From: Pseudomonadota bacterium
Lineage (GTDB): Bacteria; Pseudomonadota; Alphaproteobacteria; Acetobacterales; Acetobacteraceae
Direction of reading: 5' to 3'
NCBI GenBank assembly: GCA_021785335.1
Contig: JAJYFW010000073.1
Location: 1-7,769, forward strand
DNA: 7,769 nt
In this document: positions 1 to 6,768 of the stretch, piece after piece
Numbering within the stretch: the stretch's first letter is position 1
Layout: each line of letters opens with the position of its first letter
Program-made: the position numbers and the translations under genes
Notes under the pieces: model-generated
The model's database searches: none
The model's input: the letters and a program-made list of their open reading frames with translations, nothing else
What the model was told of the DNA's origin: nothing

Positions 1-1072
1 TCACGTATGCGCCGGTGGCGCGCAGCTCCACGCGGTCGCCCGCCGTGAGCGCCAGCGGCAACCGGTAGTTGGACTTCTCGTAGAGAATGTCCGCGCCGTC
101 GCAGGTGGGCCCGGCGATCGAGACCGGGCCGGTCGCGGTGCCGTCATGCGGCGTCGCGATGCGGTACTTGATCGCCTCGCCCTCCGTCTCCGCGAGCCCG
201 CCGAAGCGGCCGATGTCGAGATACACCCAGCGAACCGGGTCCGCGGGATCGCGCTGGCTGACCAGCACCACCTCGGACGCGACGACGCCCGCGTCGCCGA
301 CGATGAAGCGGCCAGGCTCGACCACGATGTCCGGCAGCGCGTTGCCGAAGGCGCGCGCCAGCGCCGCGCCGATCGCGTCCGCGAAGGCGCCGATGCCCGG
401 CACCTCGTCGCGGTAGCGGGTGGGGAAGCCGCCGCCGAGGTTCATCATGCGCAGCTTCACGCCGGCGTCGCGCAGGTCGGTGAACAGCATCGCCACCTTG
501 GCGATCGCCGCCTCGTAGCTCGCGGTCGAGGTTTGCTGGCTGCCGACATGGAACGAGAAGCCCATCGGGTCGAGGCCGAGTTCGCGCGCCTGCAACATCA
601 GGTCCCGCGCGCGCTCCACCGTGGTGCCGAACTTGCGCGACAGTGGCCAGTCGGCACCGGCGTTCGCGACCATGATGCGGCAATAGACGGCCGCGCCCGG
701 CGCGTGGCGGGCGAGCTTCTCAAGTTCCTCCGCCGAGTCGAACGCGTACATGCCCACGCCGTGCGCGTGCGCGCGGGAGATGGCGGAGGCCTTCTTGATG
801 GTGTTGCCGAAGCTGATGGCCTCGGCGCGCGCGCCGGCGGCGAGGCAGGCCTCGATCTCCTCGATGCTCGCGGCGTCGAAGAAGCTGCCGAGCCGAACCA
901 GGCGCTCGAGCACCGGCGCGGCCGGATTGGCCTTCACCGCGTAGTAGATGCGCGCGACCGGCAGCGCACGCTGAAGCGCGCGGAAATTCTCTTCCGCGCG
1001 GTCGACGTCGAACACCAGGCACGGCGTAACCGGCTGATGATCGGCAAGGTAACGGGCGATTTTCTGTGTCAT
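1..1072 (-). CDS. odc: Ornithine (or lysine/ornithine) decarboxylase, fold III PLP enzyme; 3' end missing
   Basis: A pyridoxal-phosphate enzyme that decarboxylates L-ornithine to putrescine, the entry step of polyamine synthesis, in the cytoplasm. The 357 visible residues match the alanine-racemase-fold ODC family from end to end. The PLP lysine is K47 in YYAVKANP, followed by FGNTIKK near 88-94, FHVGSQ near 174-179 with the ring-stacking H175, the phosphate-binding LGGGF near 212-216, EPGR near 252-255, and GPTCD near 321-325 with the partner-subunit catalytic Cys C324. The family is usually about 375-380 residues, so roughly 20 C-terminal residues lie beyond the left edge; no in-frame stop is present at positions 1-4. 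The ATG at 1072 is chosen because the family N-terminus starts there and a GGAGG (1084-1080 on the minus strand) sits 7 bases upstream. That site is inside a hairpin. Ornithine versus lysine preference cannot be read from sequence alone. Confidence 0.93.
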   Translation of the reverse strand, partial: MTQKIARYLADHQPVTPCLVFDVDRAEENFRALQRALPVARIYYAVKANPAAPVLERLVRLGSFFDAASIEEIEACLAAGARAEAISFGNTIKKASAISRAHAHGVGMYAFDSAEELEKLARHAPGAAVYCRIMVANAGADWPLSRKFGTTVERARDLMLQARELGLDPMGFSFHVGSQQTSTASYEAAIAKVAMLFTDLRDAGVKLRMMNLGGGFPTRYRDEVPGIGAFADAIGAALARAFGNALPDIVVEPGRFIVGDAGVVASEVVLVSQRDPADPVRWVYLDIGRFGGLAETEGEAIKYRIATPHDGTATGPVSIAGPTCDGADILYEKSNYRLPLALTAGDRVELRATGAYV

Positions 1073-1309
1073 CGCGCGGCCTCCGAGTTAGAGGCCCGCC
1101 TGAGCAAGGCGACGGGCCCAGATTGCGAAACGGTCGAACGAACCAGCGACCAAACGATTGCCAGAACGCTTGACGTCGTTGCGTAACCCGAGGGCCAGAG
1201 GCACGTGCGCGCTGCGTGGACGCGGCACATAGGACCCGCACCCCCCCCTTGCAAGCATTATTTCGTTGCCGCTCTCCCCGGCCGCGAATTCCTGCTAGCG
1301 GTTGGGCGC
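1073..1309. other. Divergent intergenic spacer between the decarboxylase gene and yihY
   Basis: This 237-base stretch should hold the promoters for both divergent genes, but I see no convincing sigma-70 pair on either strand. A TTGACG at 1170-1175 (plus) has no matching -10 element about 17 bases on. The stretch does hold a 6-bp hairpin next to the decarboxylase start, a C8 run at 1241-1248, and an open minus-strand frame that runs into the decarboxylase start. Alphaproteobacterial ornithine decarboxylase genes are known to carry the conserved speF leader RNA; I cannot confirm its fold here by eye. Confidence 0.6.
1078..1096 (-). promoter_or_regulatory. Inverted repeat enclosing the decarboxylase ribosome-binding site
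   Basis: Read on the minus strand this is GGCCTC, a 7-base loop, then GAGGCC: a perfect 6-bp, GC-rich stem. Four of the five bases of the GGAGG ribosome-binding site (1084-1080) lie in the 3' arm, and the start codon follows 5 bases after the stem. The hairpin would therefore hide the ribosome-binding site in the mRNA unless it is opened. A translational control function is inference; in GC-rich DNA a 6-bp stem can also arise by chance. Confidence 0.45.
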
Positions 1310-2254
1310 ATGGCGGACAGCGCTGAACAGGCGGCGATAACGGAGCGCGCGGCGACGCCCTGGCCCATCGTTGCGGCGCGGGTGGGGCGGTCGCTGGCGG
1401 TACGGGTCTTCGCGCACCGCACGGCGCTCGTCGCCGCCGGCTGCGCCTTCTACGCGACGCTGGCGTTGTTTCCGGCGCTGGCACTGCTCGTCTCCATCTA
1501 CGGGCTGATGTTCGACATCAACACGGTCGCGCCGCAGCTGGTGACGCTGCAGGCCTTCCTGCCGCCGGACGCCTACGGGATGATCGCGCAGGAACTCGCC
1601 GTGCTGGTCTCGCATCGCGACTCCTCGCTCACGCTTGGGGTGGCGATCTCCGCGGGGTTCACGGTGTGGAGTGCGACGACCGGCACCAGCTCGCTGATGG
1701 CCGCGCTCAACTTCGCTTACGACGCGCCGGAGCGGCGCTCGACGCTGCGTGTGCTCGCCACCGCCGCGGGCATGACGCTGCTGGCGGTCATCGGCGCGGT
1801 GCTGGGGCTCGCGGCGATGGTCGCGCTGCCCGCGGTGGCGCAGCAGCTCGGCATTCCGGGCGACACGCGCAATCCGATCCACATCGCCTCGCTCGCGCTG
1901 ACGGCGATGTTCGTCGTCTCGGTGCTCGGCGTGCTGTACCGGTTCGGGCCGAGCCCGGAGGCAGGCGGGCGGCGCTGGATCTTTCCCGGCGCGCTGCTGG
2001 CGACGGCAAGCTGGATGGCCGCCACCGTGATCTTTTCCAGCTACGTCGCGCGGGCGGCGCGCTTCGACGCGACGTACGGCCCGCTCGCGGCGGTGGCCGG
2101 CATCATGCTGTGGTTCTGGGTGTCCACCTTCGCCGCCCTCGTGGGCGCGGAGCTGAACGCGACGCTGGACCGGGAGCTTACCGGATCAGCCCCGTCAGCG
2201 GACTTGACGGGTCCGCCCCCATCCGCCGAGGCATCCGCCCCGCCAGGAAGCTGA
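1310..2254 (+). CDS. yihY: YihY/UPF0761 family inner-membrane protein
   Basis: An integral membrane protein of the YihY/YhjD (old name RNase BN-like) family, 314 residues. The molecular role of the family is unclear; the RNase BN label was a misassignment, since the real enzyme is ElaC/RNase Z. Family landmarks are the first membrane segment near 39-65 with [16 protein letters not shown], the amphipathic [14 protein letters not shown] near 125-138, [14 protein letters not shown] near 223-236, and the signature [15 protein letters not shown] near 256-270 followed by GAELNA near 279-284. About six membrane helices are visible. The last 25 or so residues are rich in Pro, Ala and Ser, and this tail is the part whose DNA overlaps thiG. 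I chose the ATG at 1310; a GTG at 1205 is in frame but would add 35 residues of non-family sequence. No strong ribosome-binding site precedes either start. Confidence 0.85.
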   Translation: MADSAEQAAITERAATPWPIVAARVGRSLAVRVFAHRTALVAAGCAFYATLALFPALALLVSIYGLMFDINTVAPQLVTLQAFLPPDAYGMIAQELAVLVSHRDSSLTLGVAISAGFTVWSATTGTSSLMAALNFAYDAPERRSTLRVLATAAGMTLLAVIGAVLGLAAMVALPAVAQQLGIPGDTRNPIHIASLALTAMFVVSVLGVLYRFGPSPEAGGRRWIFPGALLATASWMAATVIFSSYVARAARFDATYGPLAAVAGIMLWFWVSTFAALVGAELNATLDRELTGSAPSADLTGPPPSAEASAPPGS

Positions 2255-2969
2255 GCCGCCCGGCCTCCACCGCCGCCTTCATGGCGCGCGCCATCATCAC
2301 CGGGTCGCGCGCATGGGCGATGGCGGAGTTGAGCAGCACCGCGTCGCAACCCAGTTCCATGGCGATCGCGGCGTCGGAGGCCATGCCGACGCCGGCATCG
2401 ACCAGCAGCGGCACCTTCGCCTGCTCGATCAGCATGGAGATCATCGCCGGGTTCTGGATGCCGAGCCCGGAGCCGATCGGGGCGCCAAGCGGCATGATCG
2501 CGACGCAACCCATGTCCTCCAGCCGCTTCGCCGCCACCGGGTCGTCGGCGCAGTAGACCATCACCTCGAACCCGTCCGCGATCAGCGCCTTCGTTGCTTC
2601 CATGGTCGCGGCCATGTCCGGATAGAGGTGCGGTGGCGGGCCGAGGACCTCGAGCTTGACCAGGTTCCAGCCGCCGGCCTCGCGCGCCAGGCGCAGCGTG
2701 CGCACCGCGTCCTCCGCGGTGTGGCAGCCGGCGGTGTTGGGCAGGTAGGTGTAGCGCTTGGGATCGACGAAATCCTGCAGCATCGGCGCGCTGGGATCGG
2801 AGAGGTTCACGCGCCGCACCGCGACGGTGACGATCTCGGCCCCCGAGGCCTCGATCGCGGCGGCCGTTTCCTCCAGCGACTTGTACTTGCCGGTGCCGAC
2901 GATGAGGCGCGAGCGGAAGGCCCGCCCCGCGACACTCCAGGTATCGGCCGGCAATGTAGCCCGGTCCAT
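2178..2969 (-). CDS. thiG: Thiazole synthase ThiG
   Basis: Builds the thiazole phosphate half of thiamine from 1-deoxy-D-xylulose 5-phosphate, dehydroglycine and the sulfur carried on the ThiS thiocarboxylate. The 263-residue (beta/alpha)8 barrel is full length for the family. Visible landmarks are RLIVGTGKY near 21-29, the Schiff-base lysine candidate K105 in [21 protein letters not shown] near 159-171 at the phosphate site, LVDAGVG near 189-195 and VLLNSAIA near 211-218. The ATG at 2969 shares its A with the thiS stop (TGATG), and a GGAGG lies upstream within the thiS end, so translation is coupled to thiS. The C-terminus runs past the conserved barrel into the segment that overlaps yihY head-on (2178-2254). 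No thiO, thiE or thiF is visible nearby, so the rest of the pathway must be encoded elsewhere. Confidence 0.95.
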   Translation of the reverse strand: MDRATLPADTWSVAGRAFRSRLIVGTGKYKSLEETAAAIEASGAEIVTVAVRRVNLSDPSAPMLQDFVDPKRYTYLPNTAGCHTAEDAVRTLRLAREAGGWNLVKLEVLGPPPHLYPDMAATMEATKALIADGFEVMVYCADDPVAAKRLEDMGCVAIMPLGAPIGSGLGIQNPAMISMLIEQAKVPLLVDAGVGMASDAAIAMELGCDAVLLNSAIAHARDPVMMARAMKAAVEAGRLSFLAGRMPRRMGADPSSPLTGLIR

Positions 2970-3187
2970 CAGCCGCCTCCGATGAAGTGCACGATCTCGA
3001 CCGCGTCGCCCGGCTCGAGCCAGGTCTCGGCGTAGTGCGCGCGCCGGACGATCGCCTTGTTGCGCTCGACCGCGACCTTGCGCGCGTCGAGGCCCAGGCG
3101 TTCGAGCAGGCCGGCGATGCTGAGCGGCCCGTCGAAGGCGCGCTCCTCGCCGTTGACGCCGATGGCAAGAACGGTCGCGGTGTCCAT
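2969..3187 (-). CDS. thiS: Sulfur carrier protein ThiS
   Basis: A small ubiquitin-like protein whose C-terminal glycine is adenylated and converted to a thiocarboxylate that hands sulfur to ThiG. This 72-residue version shows VNGEERAF near 11-18, [10 protein letters not shown] near 38-47, [15 protein letters not shown] near 56-70 and ends in GGG, so the required GG terminus is present. The stop overlaps the thiG start by one base. The start is uncertain: ATG at 3187 gives [10 protein letters not shown] at 3196 adds three residues (MAA), and a far upstream start at 3307 would add a basic extension unlike the family. None of the three has a clear ribosome-binding site. I favour 3187 because a possible promoter ends just before it. 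Confidence 0.9.
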   Translation of the reverse strand: MDTATVLAIGVNGEERAFDGPLSIAGLLERLGLDARKVAVERNKAIVRRAHYAETWLEPGDAVEIVHFIGGG

Positions 3188-3194
3188 GGCCGCC

Positions 3195-3223
3195 ATATTC
3201 GCGACGGAACGGTCCCGCGCCAA
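3195..3223 (-). promoter_or_regulatory. Possible thiS-thiG promoter
   Basis: Minus-strand TTGGCG (3223-3218) and GAATAT (3200-3195) are 17 bases apart. The first matches four of six sigma-70 -35 positions; the second keeps only the A at position 2, the A at position 5 and the final T. Transcription would begin around 3187-3189, at or just before the ATG at 3187, giving a leaderless or nearly leaderless message. This would explain the lack of a ribosome-binding site. The match is weak and unproven. The spacer shows none of the conserved TPP-riboswitch segments such as CTGAGA. Confidence 0.25.
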
Positions 3224-3321
3224 GGGGGCGGCGCGCCGGTTCCCCGGGGGTGTCGCTTCGGCGGACGCGGTCCGGCCGGGGCGCTGTTGGCGCGGCGCGC
3301 GCGCCATGCTACCGCGCGACC

Positions 3322-3774
3322 ATGGCAGAGCGACCCCTGATCTATGTGCTGAACGGGCCCAACCTGAACCTGCTGGGGCAGCGGGAGCCGGAACTCTACG
3401 GCCGGGCGACCCTCGATGATGTCGAGGCGCTGTGCGCGGAGCGGGCTGACCAGTGCGGCGTCGCGATCGATTTCCGCCAGACCAACCACGAGGGCGAGCT
3501 GGTCACCTGGGTGCAGGAGGCGCGGCGGATGGCGCAGGGCATCGTCATCAACCCGGCGGGCTTCACCACCACCTCGATCGCGCTGATGGACGCGCTGCTC
3601 GCCTGCGACATGCCGGTGATCGAGGTGCACATCACCAACATCCACCGCCGCGAGGAGTTCCGGCAGCACTCCTACGTGTCCAAGGCCGCGACCGGCGTCA
3701 TCGCTGGGCTGGGAGTCACCGGCTACGCGCTGGCGATAGAGGCGCTGTCGGAGCTGGTGGAGGACGGGGAATGA
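3322..3774 (+). CDS. aroQ: Type II 3-dehydroquinate dehydratase AroQ
   Basis: Cytosolic enzyme that dehydrates 3-dehydroquinate to 3-dehydroshikimate, step 3 of the shikimate pathway. It is 150 residues, the normal length, and forms a dodecamer in known family members. The lid segment [17 protein letters not shown] (11-27) carries catalytic R21 and Y26. INPAG near 76-80 gives N77; D90, H103 in EVHITN and R114 in REEFRQHSY follow. The position of the usual substrate-contacting His (the H in the common THTS motif) is Thr here: the segment reads FTTTSIAL, T83. The ATG at 3322 fits the family N-terminus; an in-frame GTG at 3250 would add 24 residues of arginine-rich non-family sequence. The stop overlaps the accB start by four bases (ATGA), and aroQ next to accBC is a known arrangement. 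The ribosome-binding site is weak. Confidence 0.94.
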   Translation: MAERPLIYVLNGPNLNLLGQREPELYGRATLDDVEALCAERADQCGVAIDFRQTNHEGELVTWVQEARRMAQGIVINPAGFTTTSIALMDALLACDMPVIEVHITNIHRREEFRQHSYVSKAATGVIAGLGVTGYALAIEALSELVEDGE

Positions 3775-4226
3775 AGGTTCCGGGCTTCGACGCCGATGCG
3801 GTCGGCGCGCTCGCCGCGATCCTGACCGAGACGGGCCTCACCGAGATCGAGATCGAGGGCAAGGAGGGTCGCGTCCGCGTGGCGCGCGCGCCGGCGCCGG
3901 TGGTGGCTTCGGTGGCGGGCCCGGCGCTGGCGCCGGCCGTTGCCGCCGCGTCGGCCGCTGCTCCGGCGGCGGCCATGGACGACGCCGCCCATCCCGGCGC
4001 GGTGCGCAGCCCCATGGTGGGGGTTGCCTATCTCTCACCGGAACCGGGGGCGGCGCCTTATGTCACACCCGGGCAGAGCGTCTCGGTGGGGCAGACGCTG
4101 CTGCTGATCGAGGCGATGAAGACATTCAACCAGATCAAGGCTCCGCGCGCCGGCACGGTGACGCGGGTGCTGATCGCTTCCGGCTCGCCGGTCGAATACG
4201 ACCAGCCGCTGCTGATCATCGAATAG
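3771..4226 (+). CDS. accB: Biotin carboxyl carrier protein of acetyl-CoA carboxylase (AccB)
   Basis: Carries carboxyl-biotin between the biotin carboxylase AccC and the carboxyltransferase AccA/AccD to make malonyl-CoA for fatty-acid synthesis. The 151 residues fall into an N-terminal helix-strand segment (1-40) that binds AccC, a flexible Ala/Pro-rich linker (about 41-75), and a biotinyl domain (78-151). Biotin attaches to K117 in EAMKTFN. The insert [14 protein letters not shown] near 89-102 matches the thumb of true acetyl-CoA carboxylase carriers and argues against a decarboxylase-type biotin domain. The ATG overlaps the aroQ stop and a GGAGG (3759-3763) sits 7 bases upstream. This is the best ribosome-binding site in the operon, which fits the excess of AccB over AccC seen in other bacteria (inference). 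Confidence 0.95.
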   Translation: MKVPGFDADAVGALAAILTETGLTEIEIEGKEGRVRVARAPAPVVASVAGPALAPAVAAASAAAPAAAMDDAAHPGAVRSPMVGVAYLSPEPGAAPYVTPGQSVSVGQTLLLIEAMKTFNQIKAPRAGTVTRVLIASGSPVEYDQPLLIIE

Positions 4227-4230
4227 GCGC

Positions 4231-5571
4231 GTGTTCCAGAAGATCCTCATCGCGAACCGCGGCGAGATCGCGCTGCGCATCCAGCGCGCCTGCCGCGAGA
4301 TGGGCATCCCGACGGTCGCCGTGCATTCCACGGCGGATGCCGAGGCGATGCACGTGCGCCTGGCCGACGAGAGCGTCTGCATCGGCCCGCCGCCGGCGCG
4401 CGATTCCTATCTCAAGATCCCCTCGATCCTCTCCGCCGCCGCGATCACCGGCGCCGACGCGATCCACCCCGGCTACGGCTTCCTCTCGGAGAACGCCGAG
4501 TTCGCCGACATGGTGGAGGCGCACGGCCTCACCTTCATCGGCCCGTCCGCCGACCATATCCGCATGATGGGCGACAAGATCGCGGCGAAGTCCGCGATGG
4601 CAGGCCTCGGCGTGCCGCTGGTGCCGGGCTCGGACGGTGAGCTCGCGAGCCTGGATGAGGCCCGGCGCGTCGCTGAGCGCATTGGCTACCCGGTGCTGAT
4701 CAAGGCGGCGGCGGGCGGCGGCGGGCGCGGCATGAAGGTGGCGAAGGACGCCGATGGGCTGGAGGAGGCCTGGCGCCTCGCGCGCGCGGAGGCCGCCGCG
4801 GCGTTCGGCAACGATGCCGTCTATCTGGAGAAATATCTCGACCGCCCGCGCCATATCGAGCTGCAGATCCTGGCCGACGGGCACGGCAGCGTGGTCCATT
4901 TCGGCGAACGCGACTGCAGCCTGCAGCGGCGCCACCAGAAGCTGCTGGAGGAGGCGGGCTCGCCGGCGCTCGACGCCGCGGCGCGCGACGCGCTTGGGGC
5001 GACGGCAACGGCGGCGCTGCGCCAGCTCGGCTACCGCAACGCGGGCACGCTGGAGTTCCTGTGGCAGGACGGGCAGTTCGCCTTCATTGAGATGAACACA
5101 CGCCTGCAGGTGGAGCACCCGGTGACCGAGATGGTCTGCGGCATCGACCTGGTGAAGGAGCAGATCCGCGTCGCCGCGGGCGCCGAACTCGGCTACGGCC
5201 AGGAAGAGGTGCGCTTCTCCGGCCACGCGATCGAATGCCGTGTGACAGCGGAGGACCCCGAGACGTTCGCCCCCTCCGCGGGCCGTGTCACCGCGTTCCA
5301 CGCGCCGGGGGGGCTGGGCGTGCGCGTCGATTCCGCGCTCTACGCGGGCGCCTCCGTGCCGCCCTGGTACGACAGCATGGTGGCGAAGCTGATCGTGCAC
5401 GCGCCGACGCGCGAGGAGGCGATCGCGCGGCTGCGCCGTGCACTGGCGGAGTTCGCGGTGGTCGGCATCAAGACCTCGCTGCCGCTGCACGAGCGTATCG
5501 CCGCGCATCCCGAGTTCGCAGCCGGCGACTACACGATCCACTGGCTCGAACGGCTGGTCGCCGCCGGCTGA
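4231..5571 (+). CDS. accC: Biotin carboxylase subunit of acetyl-CoA carboxylase (AccC)
   Basis: ATP-grasp enzyme that uses ATP and bicarbonate to carboxylate the biotin of AccB. The 446 residues are within a few of the E. coli enzyme and the landmarks run about one residue behind it: K116, K158, the glycine-rich loop GGGGRGMKV near 162-170, H208, K237 in RRHQKLLEEA, E275, E287, and MNTRLQVEHP near 288-297 with R291, Q293, V294 and E295, then R337 in ECRVTAEDP. All expected catalytic and ATP-binding residues are present. The start is a GTG at 4231, giving the family opening FQKILIANRGEIALRI. It lies only 4 bases after the accB stop with no clear ribosome-binding site, so translation probably depends on ribosomes finishing accB. 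accA and accD are not in the window. Confidence 0.97.
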   Translation: MFQKILIANRGEIALRIQRACREMGIPTVAVHSTADAEAMHVRLADESVCIGPPPARDSYLKIPSILSAAAITGADAIHPGYGFLSENAEFADMVEAHGLTFIGPSADHIRMMGDKIAAKSAMAGLGVPLVPGSDGELASLDEARRVAERIGYPVLIKAAAGGGGRGMKVAKDADGLEEAWRLARAEAAAAFGNDAVYLEKYLDRPRHIELQILADGHGSVVHFGERDCSLQRRHQKLLEEAGSPALDAAARDALGATATAALRQLGYRNAGTLEFLWQDGQFAFIEMNTRLQVEHPVTEMVCGIDLVKEQIRVAAGAELGYGQEEVRFSGHAIECRVTAEDPETFAPSAGRVTAFHAPGGLGVRVDSALYAGASVPPWYDSMVAKLIVHAPTREEAIARLRRALAEFAVVGIKTSLPLHERIAAHPEFAAGDYTIHWLERLVAAG

Positions 5572-5599
5572 TGCGCGCGTGACGTGGTGAGGCCGTGAC

Positions 5600-6706
5600 A
5601 TGAGCGGGGCCACGCAGCGTTCGCGTCGTGATGGCCGCATCGACATCCTGCGCGGCATCGCGCTGCTGATGATCTTCGTCGACCATATCGGCGGCAACCG
5701 GATCAGCCAGATCACGCTGCGCAACTGGGGTTTTTCCGACGCCGCCGAGGTGTTCGTGATCCTCGCGGGCGTGTCGAGCATGCTCGCCTACGGGCGGGTG
5801 TTCGAGCAGGAGGGCGCGCGCCACGGCGTCGTGCGCGTGGCGCTGCGCTGCATGCATCTTTATGCCGCGCAGGTGGTGCTGCTGGTCTCCACCTTCCTCA
5901 TCGTCGCCTTGTGGGCGCATTATTTCGGCACCGAGTTCCTCGGCATCGAGCCGTCGCGGCCACCCGGGCTCGCCGCCATGGCGCGCGCGGTGGGGCTCGC
6001 GCAACTGCCGACCTTCCTCGACATCCTGCCGCTCTACATCGTGCTGCTGGCGTCCTTTCCCCTGATGCAGGCGCTGTGGCGCATCTCGCCCGCCGCGCTG
6101 CTGCTGCCCTCGCTTCTGGTCTGGCGCGCGGCGCAGGTCTACCCGTGGCTCAACATTCACAACGTGCCCTCGGGCGGCGGCTGGTTCTTCAACCCGTTCG
6201 CCTGGCAGTTCCTGTTCGCCCTGGGCATGACGCTCGCGGTCGAGCACCGCAGGCGCGGCTTCACCCTGCCCCGCTGGTGGCCGTTGCGCGCCGTGGCCGT
6301 CGTCTATCTGGTTTACGCGCTGCTGGCGGTTGCGCCCTGGCGTCGCTGGGGCTGGTCCGACTGGCGGCCGCTCATCGTGTTCGCGCCGGACAAGAGCACG
6401 CTCGACCCGAGGCGCATCCTCGATGTCGTGGCGATGATCTACCTGGCACTGTCCTCCGAGCGGTTCCGCGCGGTGCAGGACCATTGGCTGCTGCGCCCGT
6501 TCGCCATGTGCGGCCGCCATTCCCTCGAGGTGTTCGCGGCCGGTACGCTGCTCTCGCTGATGGGGCGGTTGGTGTTCACCACGTTCGGCACGGCGCCGGT
6601 CGCGCAGGTTGTGGTGAACGGCGGCGGGTTCGCGGTGATGATGGTCACCGCCGCATGGTTCGAGCACCGCGCCAGGCAGAAAATGTCGCGCCGTCTCGCC
6701 GCGTGA
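5600..6706 (+). CDS. opgC: OpgC-family membrane acyltransferase
   Basis: A polytopic inner-membrane protein of 368 residues that matches the OpgC family, whose studied members add succinyl groups to periplasmic glucans. The opening RIDILRGIALLMIFVDHIGG (13-32) and the following LRNWGFSDAAEVFVILAG (near 40-57) are family hallmarks. R18 and H29 are spaced R-X10-H, the pattern that acyltransferase-3 proteins use at the acyl-CoA site. About ten hydrophobic segments are visible, roughly at 17-34, 46-64, 83-106, 139-158, 164-180, 197-215, 229-246, 273-286, 306-326 and 334-353. The ATG at 5600 has TGAGG 7 bases upstream and begins 28 bases after accC. No opgG/opgH glucan synthesis genes are visible, so the acceptor is unknown: it may be periplasmic glucan, another polysaccharide or a lipid-linked sugar. 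Family assignment is firm; substrate is not. Confidence 0.85.
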   Translation: MSGATQRSRRDGRIDILRGIALLMIFVDHIGGNRISQITLRNWGFSDAAEVFVILAGVSSMLAYGRVFEQEGARHGVVRVALRCMHLYAAQVVLLVSTFLIVALWAHYFGTEFLGIEPSRPPGLAAMARAVGLAQLPTFLDILPLYIVLLASFPLMQALWRISPAALLLPSLLVWRAAQVYPWLNIHNVPSGGGWFFNPFAWQFLFALGMTLAVEHRRRGFTLPRWWPLRAVAVVYLVYALLAVAPWRRWGWSDWRPLIVFAPDKSTLDPRRILDVVAMIYLALSSERFRAVQDHWLLRPFAMCGRHSLEVFAAGTLLSLMGRLVFTTFGTAPVAQVVVNGGGFAVMMVTAAWFEHRARQKMSRRLAA

Positions 6707-6719
6707 TACCGCACTGGTC

Positions 6720-6743
6720 GCCACAACGTGGCCTTTGCGCCAC
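6720..6743 (+). other. Two competing short hairpins between opgC and the SGNH gene
   Basis: GCCAC (6720-6724), GTGGC (6728-6732) and GCCAC (6739-6743) allow two mutually exclusive 5-bp stems that share the middle arm, with loops of 3 and 6 bases. Only TTT follows the first stem, so a strong intrinsic terminator is not supported. It may be an mRNA-stability element or chance. Confidence 0.25.
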
Positions 6744-6768
6744 CGCGTATCCGTGTTAAGAGATTGTC

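Noticed and set aside
146..1186. Long plus-strand open frame opposite the decarboxylase gene
   Set aside because: Arg/Ala/His-rich composition with no family features; it is the antisense shadow of a strongly supported PLP enzyme.
1205..1309. In-frame N-terminal extension of YihY starting at GTG 1205
   Set aside because: The added 35 residues are unlike the family and cross the C8 run; AGAGG is only 3 bases from the GTG, too close to act well.
3287..3315. TTGGCG at 3287-3292 as a possible aroQ promoter -35
   Set aside because: The paired -10 position (TACCGC, 3310-3315) matches the consensus too poorly to support a call.
3250..3321. Upstream GTG start for aroQ
   Set aside because: It adds 24 arginine-rich residues absent from the family; the conserved N-terminus begins at ATG 3322.
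3197..3321. TPP riboswitch before thiS
   Set aside because: None of the conserved TPP-riboswitch segments is visible and the spacer is almost entirely GC-rich unstructured-looking sequence.
2041..3669. 542-codon minus-strand open frame across thiG, thiS and aroQ
   Set aside because: It lies in a different frame from thiG and thiS and is antisense to aroQ; composition is that of a high-GC shadow.
4216..5781. 521-codon minus-strand open frame over accC
   Set aside because: Antisense to a complete biotin carboxylase with all catalytic residues; the reverse frame has no recognisable domain.
5468..6724. 418-codon minus-strand open frame over opgC
   Set aside because: His/Arg/Gln-rich shadow of a membrane protein gene; no family match or ribosome-binding context.
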